DNA from: Cordia subcordata
Lineage: Eukaryota; Streptophyta; Magnoliopsida; Boraginales; Cordiaceae
Direction: 5' to 3'
NCBI GenBank assembly: GCA_028554755.1
Contig: JAPTOF010000004.1
Coordinates: forward strand, 1,743,501 to 1,807,500
Length of the DNA stretch: 64,000 nt
Shown here one piece after another: positions 45,744 to 58,364 of this stretch (position 1 is the first letter of the stretch; every line of letters starts with the position of its first letter). The notes under the pieces are model-generated. The model ran no database searches. It was not told the DNA's origin and saw nothing but the letters and a program-made list of their open reading frames with translations. The position numbers and the translations under genes were made by a program.

Positions 45744-47988
45744 TTTTATTCCATAAATGTGTATAAGTGATCATATATATAAGCTTAGTGGTGCAAGTGG
45801 AACAGCTTGTCCGGCACCATGGTGTACCTGGTAGAAGATAAAATGGAAGATAGTCTTTTCCCAATGTCCTCAATGCTGTAGTCGTGGCTGATTGTGTGTT
45901 TGCAAGGATTAGATTTTTGCTTCCACAAAATATATGTGCTATTGCCAGCCACTTGTATAAAAACTGTGCTTGCAAGATCAGTTATACAATAAATAAAAGT
46001 GTATATTATATCAAACTATTCTACCCTATACAGATTCAACCAATATCTAAAATTATCATAAATGGATTAATTACATACACATTATTTATCGGATTGTTCA
46101 TAACTATTGCGTTCATGGAGAAGTATGTTTAAATTGATGGTCCTACAGTGCCGTCTTTCTATGTTATTTTTACCCAAAAAGGAAAATTTGTCAAAATTTT
46201 AGGACCCTCCTTATTTGGAATTGGAAACTCATTTTATGCAACATAAACAAAGCTTAGAAATTGAATAAAAGAGTATAACTATTTTAGAAAACAAACTCTT
46301 AATTAATATGGTGCATGCCGTCATATATGTGAAAGGTAGCACATTATCTTATTATTTCTATTTTAATTCTTTCACATGATAAATGATCAAAGAGAAGAAA
46401 GGAAATATATAATTATCACAAATAGCCAAATTAGAATACTTAAGAACAATTTAGACTTTTCGCACATAGCGAATGAGTATAATTAAGAATATGTTTCTGG
46501 TTTACTTCGATGATTTTATATTTATATATGCACACAAGAGTGTAGGAACTAATCAGGCTGATCCGCATAATGAAGATCCACCTTCTGACCAAAAATAAAA
46601 AAATAAAAAAGGAAGATCCACTAATAATAAAATGGATATCGATAATCTGAAAAGCTTGAAGATGATAATATTAGTTCAATTGAATAAATAAAAGTTTACG
46701 CCATTATTAATTATCTTCCACATACACTAAGGTGTCTATCATGTTGGACCATTAGAAATGTCCTTTGTCTTATTCTCTAACTTTCAATTATTAAATTTTT
46801 CATCAAAAATTCTGTTTATTCTGCGTTTTTTCATTTCTTAAATAACCGGGCCAGGTTGTTTGAATAGCTTCAATTAATTCTACTCTTGCTAATATTGCTC
46901 AAATTTAATTTCTTCTTCTTCTTTTTTCGTGTTTAAGCAAAAGACGAACCATAAATAAGACAAGTTTGAATCAACCAAACTTTGAAATATAGAGTCGCAT
47001 CCAAGGCGATCAAGTATAGACAATATTTGCAATAAAAAAATATAAGTTTAAATCCAAAACTCTCCTAGCGACACAAAGATGATTTTCATGTTTGATTAAG
47101 TAAATATAGAGGATCCATTTTCTACAACACTTATTGACGCGAAGTTTCCGGACAGTTACGTACTCCATTTGTTCTGCTATGGTGAGATGGATAATGACAA
47201 GCAATTAAGAAAATGTGAAACATTTGATGATGATGATGATCTTTAGTTGTCGCAGCCTGATGATGAAAAGCAATAAATATGCTTTTCTAGTAAAAAAAAA
47301 AAAAAGTACGATTCATTTAGCGTTAACAAGACAACAAATCTTAATATCTTAATCTATTAATAACTGTGATTGATGTTAATGGTGATATCTTAACTTTAGC
47401 AATGGTGACCCATAAACAATGTTTCTCTAGCAGAGAGGCACGTGGTTAGAAGCTCCTTTGAATTATGTCAAAAATGGACAAGGCAAGCAAATCGTTCACC
47501 ACCCATAATGTTTATTCTTGTACTCATGTCCGTACCTCTCGTTATCGCGGCCACTAATAGCGAATTACATTGTCCTTGGTCACTAATAATTAAAGGTTTC
47601 AATTAAAAAATTGTTTTTTTTTCAAATAAATTTGAAAGTTCTGCCACTAAACCATGTTTCCATAATAACTGCGTGAAAGCTTTTTGTCAAAATTGTGATC
47701 AAGTTTAGCTGCGTATCGCTTGATGTTTGAGGTGGGGGGAGGGCGAGGGGTTGGGGAATCAATTTACATTTCAATTCAAATCAATTTTGGGTGTTATTTT
47801 CATAGGCCAAATGTCTCATGAATTTTGCATCTCTTTCTGGTTGGGTCATGTGGGTCAAAATATGACCCCACGAGGATGAGTCTGAAAAACTTCTAAGGGA
47901 ATTTTCGGTTTTTCAAAAATTATGTTTAAGCCAATGAGTTGTAGGGTTGGGGTTTAGAAAGTAATTTAAGTGGTTGAAATTGCTTCTC
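45744..47988. other. AT-rich spacer, no gene recognised
   Basis: Only short frames occur. The segment 45780-45960 has more balanced composition and overlapping frames on both strands, but nothing I can name. Confidence 0.4.
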
Positions 47989-48599
47989 TTTAGTGGCAGA
48001 TCTAGAAATTTTCTTTATCGGAATCAATATTAAATTAACAGACTAATTTTGAAAAAAAAAAGAAAAGGATAAAATTATTATATTAATATTGAATTAACAA
48101 ACAACTAGAAATTTTCTTTATTGAGGTCAATATTATAACAAACTAACTTTGAAAGAAAAGAAATGGAGAAAATTATTGTATTAATTTTAAATTAACAAAC
48201 TAACTTCCAATCTTATATGTTTGACCAAAAAAACTTAGCTAAATGTACTTGGTCGTTGGTGACTCAAGTCTCTATCGTTGTGCGAGAGTTTTCTTTTAAT
48301 ACAACTTTGCTCTTTTGTATTTAATTTTTGTTTTTCTCTTTTTTTAGTAATTAAATAGTTTAATTTCTTTTGGAAGTTGATAATTATTGTTGATCAAAGG
48401 CTTTTTTTTTAAAAAAAAATTATCACTTTAAAAATAAATGAATTTCTTTTGATAATCCTCATTTTTCTTAATTAACGGGGTTCAATTAAAAAAATTAAAT
48501 GGGGGTCAACCTGAAAAAGACCTTACCTCATACACTAATTTTATAAAAACAAGAGGGGTCAATTGACCCCCCTGATTTTGCTTATGCATCTGCCACTAC
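47989..48599. mobile_element. non-autonomous hAT element, 611 bp
   Basis: The ends carry inverted AGTGGCAGAT (47992-48001) and ATCTGCCACT (48588-48597). The 8-bp direct repeat TGCTTCTC (47981-47988 and 48600-48607) flanks the element, the duplication length typical of hAT. An internal duplication of about 96 bp (48008-48205) repeats CTAGAAATTTTCTTTAT and AAATTAACAAACTAAC-like sequence. Near the right end GGGGTCAATTGACCCC is a palindrome. Confidence 0.88.
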
Positions 48600-48607
48600 T
48601 GCTTCTC

Positions 48608-49940
48608 CTAAGGGTGATGTCCTGAATTAAGATCCCATGAAGAGCGGAGGATCGAGATGCGTGGGCGTTGGGGGTTTCCAAATAAAAAGAAAAAGTTGTA
48701 GGGTTTCACTATATGGTTGAACGCTTTTTAGGGTTTTTGTTAGCTTTATATTCAAAGATTTTTAAATTACACCTGGTGAAATCAGAGTTGCAGATTCAAA
48801 TGATATTGATGGAAACCTGAATCTGTGTAATTTTAGAAGAAGTTCGATTACATCATATTCACGTTACTACATACTTCCCCTAAAGCGAAGGAAACTTCTA
48901 GCTCTTATTAAAAAATACTGATCGACTCCTTTTTTTTTTTTTTAATTATATACACTAGACAACAATTAGTTGAGGTGTTCACTAGCCATCTCTTTTTCTT
49001 TTTCCGCTTCAATTTGAATTGACTTGTGTAAAGTGTAAAATGGTGGATTCATTCATTTCATTTGACCGAATTTTGCATCACGCATTTAATTACCTAAAAA
49101 TTGTCTTTTCACCAGAGCATTAGATGAGTGCTCAATTGGTTAATATGATACAATATTGATGCCATTAGAGACTTTCGTTTTATTGGTTGTACGTTAAAGG
49201 TACCACATCCAAAATTTTGATGGAAAATACTGTTCTCTAATTGTATCACATAGATAAGAAATCATAATTAACTCCTAACATTAGTATATAACATCCTAAA
49301 TCATTCCACTTAATGCTAATAAATTTTAGGATGAGACCTTAATGATCTATCATGGTATATCCAAACTAAGTTTTAATCTAAGAATATCATCCATACATAT
49401 GTAATGCACGATGAACTGATTAACGTTATAGTACCTATAGATAGGAAACTCAACGAGTCTAATTTTCTTTTAGAATCACAGTTATCATAGACACAACAAT
49501 AGCTTTCTGTTGAGCGAAGAAGTAAAATGGAAAAAAAATTGGTTGAATAGTTGAGTGAAGAAGAAAAGAAAAGGTTGGAATAGTTATGACACATCAATTA
49601 ATATTCAAACATTTCATTTCTACATCAACACGTGGTAGCCAATACTTTCTAAAAGTTGAAGTACCACATTTTTCTCGTCGTTTCCGTGTACACGAATGAT
49701 TTAAGAAAAACGATGATGGTGGCCACATCTCACAAAAATTTGGCGCATGAGGGTATGACGATGCATCAACTTATAAGATGATCACCTGAAAAGTAATTGA
49801 TGGGAGAGGCACAAAGCTGTTCAATGCCTATATTCTTTTATTTTTCTTCCGTAGCACGGACGAGAATACATAGAGGGTTAGGTTACTTTTGAACCCTGCC
49901 AACGTGTGGATCACCGTGCACAAAATGTTCTTCAAGGTTG
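48608..49940. other. AT-rich spacer, no gene recognised
   Basis: No frame with family resemblance and no bounded repeat seen. Confidence 0.4.
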
Positions 49941-50246
49941 AGAGAAAATGAGTTAGATGCTTCTTTTTTAAAATAAAAATAAAAAAAAACTGAAATACCA
50001 TATTTTTAAAATTAATGAATAAAATGCCACAAAACTCAACTTCGAGTTTTCAAAACTCAAAAATTCTGATTTTTTTGTATTTTTGAGTTTTCAAAACTCA
50101 AAAATCTGCTCTTCAAAAGAAAAAAAAATTAATTTTTGAGTTTTCAAAATTCAAAGATGTATTTTGTGGTGTTTTACTTATTAATTTTAAAACTATGGCA
50201 TTTTAATTGTTTTTCTTAAATAGTGGGACATTTACCTCATTTTCTC
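49941..50246. mobile_element. fold-back MITE, about 306 bp
   Basis: The two halves are imperfect inverted copies. The left half runs AGAGAAAATGAG, AAAATTAATGAATAAAATGCC, CACAAAACTC; the right half is the same read backward and ends ACCTCATTTTCTCT. The centre repeats GAGTTTTCAAAACTCAAAAA. Transcribed, it would form one long hairpin. Confidence 0.7.
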
Positions 50247-51821
50247 TAAGATTGATGTAGAAACCTAAAAGGAGAGCCACGGTGGCCATTAGATATATCA
50301 GCATTCTCAACGTCTTTTCATGTGTGTTCCCTTTTCAGGTCAAGATAACATCATCTGTGAATAAGAAACCATCCACCAATTTGTCCCACCGGTGGATTTT
50401 TGTGTTCAGATGTCCAAAGTTGGCTTTTGATTCGGGTCGAATCTTGAGGCTTTCTTCCGAACCTGAACCTGCTAGAATGTGCCGGCTGCGAACCTGAGTG
50501 AAGGTGTTAGTTGGATGAATGTGGATTTTTTCCTTTTTTTTTTTTTTCTCTCCAATGCATAGGAGAAATAATTTCAACCATTCGGATAAAACTAAACTAT
50601 TTTAACTCTTGATTTGAAACAAAAAGAGGGAAAGAATGATATTGATAGAAAATTTGAAATAAAAGGCTCAAATTAGTTTACTGCTATGTAAATGATTAAA
50701 ATTATCCCTTTGACATAATAGAAAGAATCAAAGATAGGAAAAGATCCAAATCCCAGCTGGACGGGCATGATGTGCTGTACCTCAAACGATAATAATACTT
50801 TGACGATCAAACCGACACTAGATTTAAGCGGACAAAGATGATCAAGATGGGGGTGGATAAGAAAAATAGTTCAGTTGGGATGGCCGGATTGACAACATAA
50901 AGTGTTGGCTAATAAACAAAACTGAATTTAAACTAGTTTAAAGCGGATAGAAGTAAAGTCATTCAAAAACTAAGACGCATGTTTAACTCAATTTTGAAAA
51001 CATAGTTTGTCCCCTGCAATTCTGCTAATTCTTGTCTTATGTAATTCGTGTCGATTCAAGAAAGTGCGTGTTGTGGAATGATCCCTATCCGAGAAAGCCA
51101 CTACTAAGTATATGGAGCTAAGTAAGGAAGCGACAGCCAGCCAAAACGAGAACATGATATACTATTTTTCGAGTGCCGGCCAGAGTTGTCGTGCATCATA
51201 TCCATATATTTACTTTAAGTTAGGTTACTCTCAAGTTATAAATTTAAGACTAATTTTTGTCGGCCTAGTAGCGGTAAAGGAAAAATTTTTTTAATAAGTG
51301 TCTTTTCAAGAATTTTAACTTGTGTTTTTCCCTTTATAAAAGTAAGATTGTACGATTATCATTTCAACTAATAATTTGTTGGTCATACATTATAATTTGA
51401 TTCTAAAAACATTTGAGAAGTGATTTATGATGTACGTCTAAGACAAAAATAAGTAGTGGAGACTCCACTACTTGTCTCAGGTTGGAATGCGTAGAGCCTA
51501 GCCATAAGGGGAAACGCATGGTGGCGATTTAAATCACTAATGCAAAACCCTAGTGGCTGATCCGGTTAGGTTTATGTCCAAGGGACTTGACCATGTGGCT
51601 GCCTCAGCCATGGAAACAGTTGCACATTGGAACATTGGACGTGTGTGCGGTTTGTTTTGGAAATTAAAACAAATACATACATCTTCAACATCGGCAATCA
51701 TGAGGGTGGCTTACCAAGGCTGTCCACGCTTTGAATTTCTTCTCACCTTGTCTTAATTAGTGCATGTTACAAGATTGAAGGACGTTCCAGATACTTGAAG
51801 CGGCAACTGAATTTTTTTTTT
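50247..51821. other. spacer, no gene recognised
   Basis: Short frames at 50282-50577 and 51553-51756 have no recognisable relatives. A near-perfect palindrome sits at 51451-51473. Confidence 0.4.
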
Positions 51822-52090
51822 TTTTTGGGGTTGAAAAAGATAATTAATTCATTAATACAACTAAAAAAAATTACAGAATAAGTTTATGTCCAACGGAAAC
51901 TAAATTAACAACAAATTACGAACAACATAACAATAGCCAAAAACCAAAAAAAAAAAAACAAATCCAACCCCAAGACCGACCCAGACCAACCACCAAAACC
52001 AACTCTAGCTTGAGTTTCACCAAAGGAGGATAGAATCTCATCAACATCAGAAGACTTCTTTACGCCACCCTCCTTCAACATCACATCCTT
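51822..52090 (-). mobile_element. probable 3' end of a LINE, 5'-truncated
   Basis: Read on the minus strand, a short coding-like stretch is followed by a T-rich 3' UTR (CTGTAATTTTTTTTAGTTG, ATTAATGAATTAATTATC), CAACCCC and a poly(A) run (the T run at 51822-51836). This is the look of a plant L1-type LINE tail. No reverse transcriptase motif is left and no target duplication was found. Confidence 0.45.
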
Positions 52091-52132
52091 AGTTACTCAG
52101 GTTGTAATAACACCAATTAGCTCTTTGAAAAC

Positions 52133-52492
52133 TGTAACGCCCCATCCCACATCGGTTCTTTGTGAAATTTGTGTGCACTTTATAATGACTTAGGTTCACT
52201 ACTACTGTCATCATCGGCTTAAGTATTTTGGGCCAGTTGGTTAAGTTCAAGTGTGGTGGCAGGTCAGTAGTTGGGCCTGGGTCATTACAGGTGGTATTAG
52301 AGCAGGCTCTGGGCGGATTTGGTATTAGAGCAGGCTCTGGGCGGATTCTACATTGCCTCGGGTTCTGGGCTGTGGTTCTGTTATTGTGTTTGGGTCGCGA
52401 CGAGGACGTCGCATTTTTAAGTGGGTGAGTTTGTAACGCCCCATCCCACATCGATTCTGATTTGTGTGCACTTTATAATGACTTAGGTTAGT
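52133..52492 (+). mobile_element. second TRIM-like element, right LTR truncated
   Basis: The left LTR (52133-52289) starts TGTAACGCCCCATCCCACAT and ends GTCATTACA. GGTGGTATTAGAGC follows, a primer binding site for a tRNA-Met-like primer. The right LTR starts at 52432 with the same TGTAACGCCCCATCCCACAT but matches only to about 52492. The interior is about 140 bp. The primer site with the next bases (GGTATTAGAGCAGGCTCTGG...) is present twice in tandem. Confidence 0.75.
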
Positions 52493-52658
52493 TACCCTTT
52501 TAAAGAATTTTTTTATCCTCTCCAGGGCCCCTGACGCACGAAAAGGAAATATTCTTTTTGTCCCCACAGTTGGTACGGATTCTGATACTAGTCTTATCCA
52601 ACTTTTACAGTTTTTTGAATCTGTGCCATGAAACCAATAGTTCATCCAGAGGCACAAT

Positions 52659-52890
52659 CTGTTAAGTCACTTTGAAGCTAAAAAAGAATCAGGATGAGCT
52701 TCACCAACGAGACTCCACCTATTTTTTCTTATTCATAAATAAACTTCTCAGGTCTCAATATATTAAATCAAGGGTCTGTTAAGTCACTGGGAGCTAAAAA
52801 AGAATCAGAAACAGAGCGTCAGCAACGAGACTCCACCTATTTTTTCTTATTCATAAATAAACTTCTCAAATCTCAACATATTAAATCAAT
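52659..52890. repeat. 117-bp tandem duplication
   Basis: Units start at 52659 and 52776 with CTGTTAAGTCACT and share GAGACTCCACCTATTTTTTC and TTATTCATAAATAAACTTC. Confidence 0.9.
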
Positions 52891-53499
52891 GATAAATTGC
52901 ATGAAACCCCCTTTTAATTTGTCATAAGCATGTGTTTATCCTTGTGAATTAAAAATTAGCTAGTTATCCTCCTCTATTTTTCAAAAGTGAAGCACATTAT
53001 CGCCTTTGTTATTTTTTCCGTTAGATTTAACCGAGCGTGTGATTTACGTATCGGATCTGCGACTGAGTGTAGTTTTTTTACTATCAAACTTGATTTTGGT
53101 AAAAAAAATATCCTTCCCTTTTGTTTCAAAAAACATTTGCAAATAAAAAAGACTTGACCCTTAACCTTGTTTAAAATATGTAAATTTTAACCAATTATAC
53201 TACAAATATATTTGCAAATCAAATCACGTAATAATTTTTTTAGTAAGTGCCCGTGGAATTCCTGTCAATGATTCGATCAATTACTTCTTTAGGTTTCAAA
53301 AAGGAAGAATAAACCTCATTGATTTTAAGGCCTGAACCATGATATGAACCAAGTCGATAAAGTAAAGCATAAATATAATCTAATTTCTAAAATTAGAAAC
53401 AAGCGGTCAATGCACAATATCTGATTCGCCTGAGATAAGATCTTATTATGTATAGTATGTCGTTAGACAACTATACTATGTCTATATCATTTCTCATAG

Positions 53500-53645
53500 A
53501 AAGTGTACCTGCAGGTACACCTTGCAAGATGTACCTGTCTGTTTGTTCAGTATTCCATAACTATTTGTCTAGTAACTATTTGTTCAGTACTTCATAACTA
53601 TTTGTCTAGTACCCCACAACTGTTTATTCAGCGATACACCTTACA
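53500..53645. repeat. minisatellite-cored element, copy 1
   Basis: GTACCTGCAGGTACAC is followed by four to five units of AACTATTTGTTCAGTACTTC type and ends GTTTATTCAGCGATACACCTT. It is the inverse of the element at 57110-57260. Confidence 0.7.
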
Positions 53646-53803
53646 CTGATTTCTTGTCAAGATAAATATTCCATGATCCAAGATCATAAATGTTTGATCT
53701 GTTTGAGTGCTATTGCTTAGATTAGTATTGTTTATAAGTAACATGATATTTACAATCCATTGATGATACGTGTTTCATTTGGTTCTCTTTGGAATGATAA
53801 AAG

Positions 53804-53875
53804 GCCTATTTAACTCAGTGGTAGAATATTGCTTTCATACGGCGGGAGTCATTGGTTCAAATCCAATAGTAGGTA
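53804..53875 (+). pseudogene. trnM-CAU: plastid-derived trnM-CAU copy (NUPT)
   Basis: The 72-nt sequence has the anticodon loop and arm (TTGCTTTCATACGGCGGGAG) and T arm (TCATTGGTTCAAATCCAATA) of the plastid elongator tRNA-Met. The D loop lacks a base relative to the plastid gene and the 5' end is changed, so it is decayed. Flanking sequence on both sides looks like plastid spacer, so the insertion is probably about 200 bp or more, but its ends are not fixed. Confidence 0.75.
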
Positions 53876-55123
53876 GAACTTATTAGATACCAAAGTCAAT
53901 TGTACCTAATAAGTTTTTCAACCCACCCTCTTTAATTTTAATCCAAAAGTATGGTTCACAACATAAGCAACTTATGGAACTTTCCCTGGCTTATATATGC
54001 ATTTTTACTTATAAGCATGTCTTGGGAGATCGTAAGAGTTTGAGATTGGTCAGCTGGTCTCTAGTTTTGTCGTGGAAAAGAGGCCTCATATCATCAATAT
54101 GTTGCTCTGAAAAATAAAAAAAGAAAAGAATTAATTTTAAGGTCTTATATCAATATAAAAGGAACTATCCTAAAACTTTTACTTTTCTTATTTCTCGAGG
54201 ACTATTATATATTGGGGAAAACAAAAGATAAATATAATTTTATATGTATAAGAGGTGCATAGAGTTCCTAAATATAAGATGAAAAAACAACGTTGATCTC
54301 TTCTGAAATAAAGACAAGCCACAAATAGCTCAACTCTATTTTTCCTTTTGGCAGTCAGGCTCACACTCAAGTTCAGGTTCTTAGCCCAAATTTTTGTCGA
54401 GGGGCCCAGAACGATGGGTTTTTAAACTTCATTTTAGAGAAGAAACCCACCAAAATGGCCAATAGCACGCAACCCAGCCCGGAGTTCACTCAAGGCCCAG
54501 AAACATCATGGGTATTAAATTTTGATTTTTGAATTTTCCCCCTCCTTTTTTTCCATATATTCCCCTTCTTTTTCATATTTTTCTCTTATTCGCATTCATC
54601 CAATTCGAAAGGGATATAATTTTCTTTCAATCTCACTCATCTAATTTAATATGAATAAATAAAATTTTATATTTTAATTATTTAGTGACACTAATAATTA
54701 GAAAAAAAATTTCAAATTTGTAGCTTCGATGTTAACACACCAGTTGCAAACAAAACCCAGCTAGTCATCAATTAATTAAGATGGCTAACTAAATATTCAG
54801 ACAGAAAACAAGAAACTAGAAACTCCACTAACCAAAACTGTCCGGTAGGCACCAACCAGTCAGATCCCTTCCATAAGCGGACAATATTCTAATTAACACA
54901 CGATCTTAGCATCAAAATAAAAGAAATCTCTAAAAGAAAAAAAAAATAGAGTTTCAACTCATGTCTTTTCATAAAAATATTATCTAATTTTAAATTTACT
55001 AGAATAAATTTAATAAAACTAAAATAAGTTTTCTAATTAATTATTTTAAAAAATGACGTTTCCTCTTTGGTCTATGCCCAATCTTGCATTATCTATCTAT
55101 ATACTAATATTTATATTATTATT

Positions 55124-55262
55124 TGTTGGACTACACATTCCTTTCACGAAGGAAAATTTCAAGAATCACAATCACCTCATAAGGGTTCTAGGCTACGACT
55201 CATATTAATCAATCAATTTTTGTGACGAAACCTTACACGTTCTTTAACATGGTATTAGAGCT
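55124..55262 (+). mobile_element. LTR relic with primer binding site
   Basis: A 126-bp TGTTGGACTACAC...TTTAACA segment is followed directly by TGGTATTAGAGC, an LTR-plus-primer-site junction. No second LTR copy was found in the window. Confidence 0.5.
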
Positions 55263-55719
55263 AGTCAATTTTGGCCTAATTTCTTTTGTGGTGCACGTAT
55301 GACCCGTTTTTTGCCATAATATCACGCTAATCTTTCAGATTTTCAACTCTACAAATCTTGTTCGATCAGCTTCAAAAGACGCCCAACAACCATTCTTGTT
55401 GAAGTACAGTGTCATCAAAGTTCATAATGGCTTGAAAGTGTACAATCCATTGTTGGCCCCTCCTATCTTTCTCCAGAATTATCCCATCAATGCAACTACC
55501 TCTTTCTTCTCCCCTCGAAATGTACGCAGTTCCTTCATTTTCTTTCCTGATCTTCTTAATGAAAGCCATCCATAATCTCTATCAATTCCACTCATGATCT
55601 GTTTAGTTACGTTGACTGATGGCTTCCATGATTTTCAGCTTCACAGTTTAAAGACTCCTTTGATAATTCAAAATCCTTCGATATTGATCTCGTAGCTAAA
55701 CGTACATCTCGGGACTAAA

Positions 55720-56356
55720 ATGGCTGCAGTAGCACCTTGCAGCCGCGTACATATCATGTTGCAGACGGCTGTACAGACGGTCCGGTGGACGTATAGCCTT
55801 TTCTGGCAGCTTTGCCCTCAACAAGGGTAAGCAATTGCATGCATGGTTCAACCAAAATTCCAATCATTTACATATACATGTCACTCTTACGTATATGTAT
55901 ATGCATACGTATACATGGGATTCACGGCACAATTCAAATAGTTGAGGTTACTCTCAATTCCATGAGCAACGACTTGGGTTTGATTCCTATGATATATACA
56001 TACATATCTATTTTGTTCATTTAACTTGGTATGGTTATGAAAATTATAAGAATTTGATGGAAAGAAGACCAAAAAAATGGAATAGGATGCTAGAATGGAG
56101 AGATGGGTACTACAATGGAGCAATAAAAACGAGAAAGACAGTGCAGGCGATGGAAGTAAGCGCGGAGGAGGCGACCCTGCAAAGAAGCGAGCAGCTGAGA
56201 GAGCTTTACGACTCGCTATCGGCCGGAGAAGCAAACGGCCAGATGGGAACAATTAGAAGGCCTACGGCTGCTCTGTCACCTGAGGACTTGACTGAATCCG
56301 AATGGTTCTACTTGATGTGCATCTCCTTCTCTTTTCCTCCTGGATCCGGGTAAATT

Positions 56357-56410
<54 letters not shown>

Positions 56411-58308
56411 GTTCGTTTCTCCAAAATTATAAATTTTAACAGCTTGCTTGTATGCTTGTATGATAGTTGTTCGCTTTACTGAGTATGCATGTATACACTT
56501 TGCTTGTTTGATGGAGTAATCGAATAATGACTTTGTATAGTCAAATAGATTTGAGACATTCTTATATATTTAGGTGAATTCTTTGTCACAAAAATAACAC
56601 TCAATGAAAAAATTACATACATACTTCAAAAGTTTGTAATGGAGATCATGGGCATTCATTCTGTTGGAAAAAACATGCAAATACAAAAAATACGAAAAGA
56701 AATAACGGACACAAGAAATTACGTGCCACATTCAACACATTCATTAGGGTGAGCACAATATCCAAGATTCAGTACAAAAAAGGAAGAAGGCCAAAAAAGA
56801 TGACTCCTTTATAATTTCTTTGAGTGCTTGCGAGCTAGTCATGTCGGGGTTTGAGGCTAATCTGTTTTTCGTGTGGAATAAAATCTTGAAATTCGAAAAG
56901 CCAAAAGTGCACAAGAAAGGCAAGTCCAACTGTAAGGTGTCCGGTGATTAAGATTGCTATGTTAGGGCTACATTAATTAATATGCATAAAAAAAAGGTAT
57001 ATAAAAACTTTTTACAAAAGGTAGCTCGACGCTCCCATCATAATTAAAATGGGTAAGGACCTCACATACAATTATGATTTAATGATTTTAAAATGAGAAT
57101 TTATACCATGTACCTGTAAGTACACAGTGTAAAGTGTACTGCTGAATAAACAGTTGTAGGATATTAAACAAACAGTTGTGGGATATTAAACAAACAGTTG
57201 TGAAGTACCGAACAAACAATTGTGACATGTTGGACAAACAATTATGGGATACTGCAGGATATAATTTGTGTTTTAAAATATTTTATAGTAAGTGCTTATT
57301 CAATTTGTTACCATATGTAGAATCTCGTTGGACAACGTTTTGAGTATATTCAGCAAAGATATTTTAAGTCCGAAGTTTCGCAATGTACAAATTCTTTATT
57401 TTGTTAATCCTGAGTTCCATCATCATAATTATTCTGGTGAAGAGTTCGGGTGAATTGACTGTTGAACGTATTAAGTTGGGAATTTGATATGTATTTTCTG
57501 TTGGTACTTTTGTAACATTAAAATACTCTTCAACATATATATATATATATATATATATATGACATTATTGTGTATGTAGATTGCCGGGGAAAGCATTTGC
57601 AAAGCAGCAGTATGTGTGGCTTACTGGTGTAAGTGAGACTGAGAGCAAAGTCTTTTCCAGAGCAATTCTTGCTAAGGTACGTAGGTACATACCTTCAGAA
57701 TGCCCAAAAAAAAAAAAATTTGAATTTCTTTTCAAATATTGATGCATATACTGTCTACTGTTGTTAATTAAATGTGTAAAAGGAGTAATGTTTAATAGAA
57801 TTTTGAAAGGAGTAATATTTAATATTTTTCGATTTGGACTTTGCTCTTTAATTTCTAAAGACCGAAAAACTTTTTATACTTCCAATTGTCGGTTAAAATG
57901 TGCATGCATGTGCACTTTTTTTTTTTTTTTGAAGTGAGATTGAAAAAGAATTAGGAAATGTCCCATCAACATTTTGACAACTTCTAATTCCTTTTCTTTC
58001 TTAATCTATGCCGACCAAATATCATGCTTACTCATCCAGAGTGCTCGAATACAGGTAATTTAATTTTTCAAAGCTGTCTAATTTTTGTTTCTTGAAATGG
58101 TTCCTGTTTTATACCTTTGAGTTGGTAATAAATTTTACGGGTCTTGGGGACCATCTTCCTCTTATGTTGCAGACTGTGGTGTGTATTCCTCTACTAGATG
58201 GTGTGGTCGAGATAGGGACAACAAAAAAGGTAAATAATATTCATCGAAAGCTCGATCATAATGTAAAATATTATTATATATCATATGAATAACAGTGATT
58301 GTTACATG

Positions 58309-58364
<56 letters not shown>

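Larger units (their letters stand above)
52891..55719. other. spacer upstream of the TT8-like gene
   Basis: No protein gene is recognised. It contains a plastid tRNA copy, a minisatellite-like element (53500-53645) and an LTR relic (55124-55262). The 65-codon minus-strand frame at 55372-55569 resembles nothing I know. Confidence 0.45.

Noticed and set aside
45676..45975. Minus-strand frame of 99 codons at the right end of the PIF-like element
   Set aside because: It runs across the transposon boundary and has no recognisable domain.
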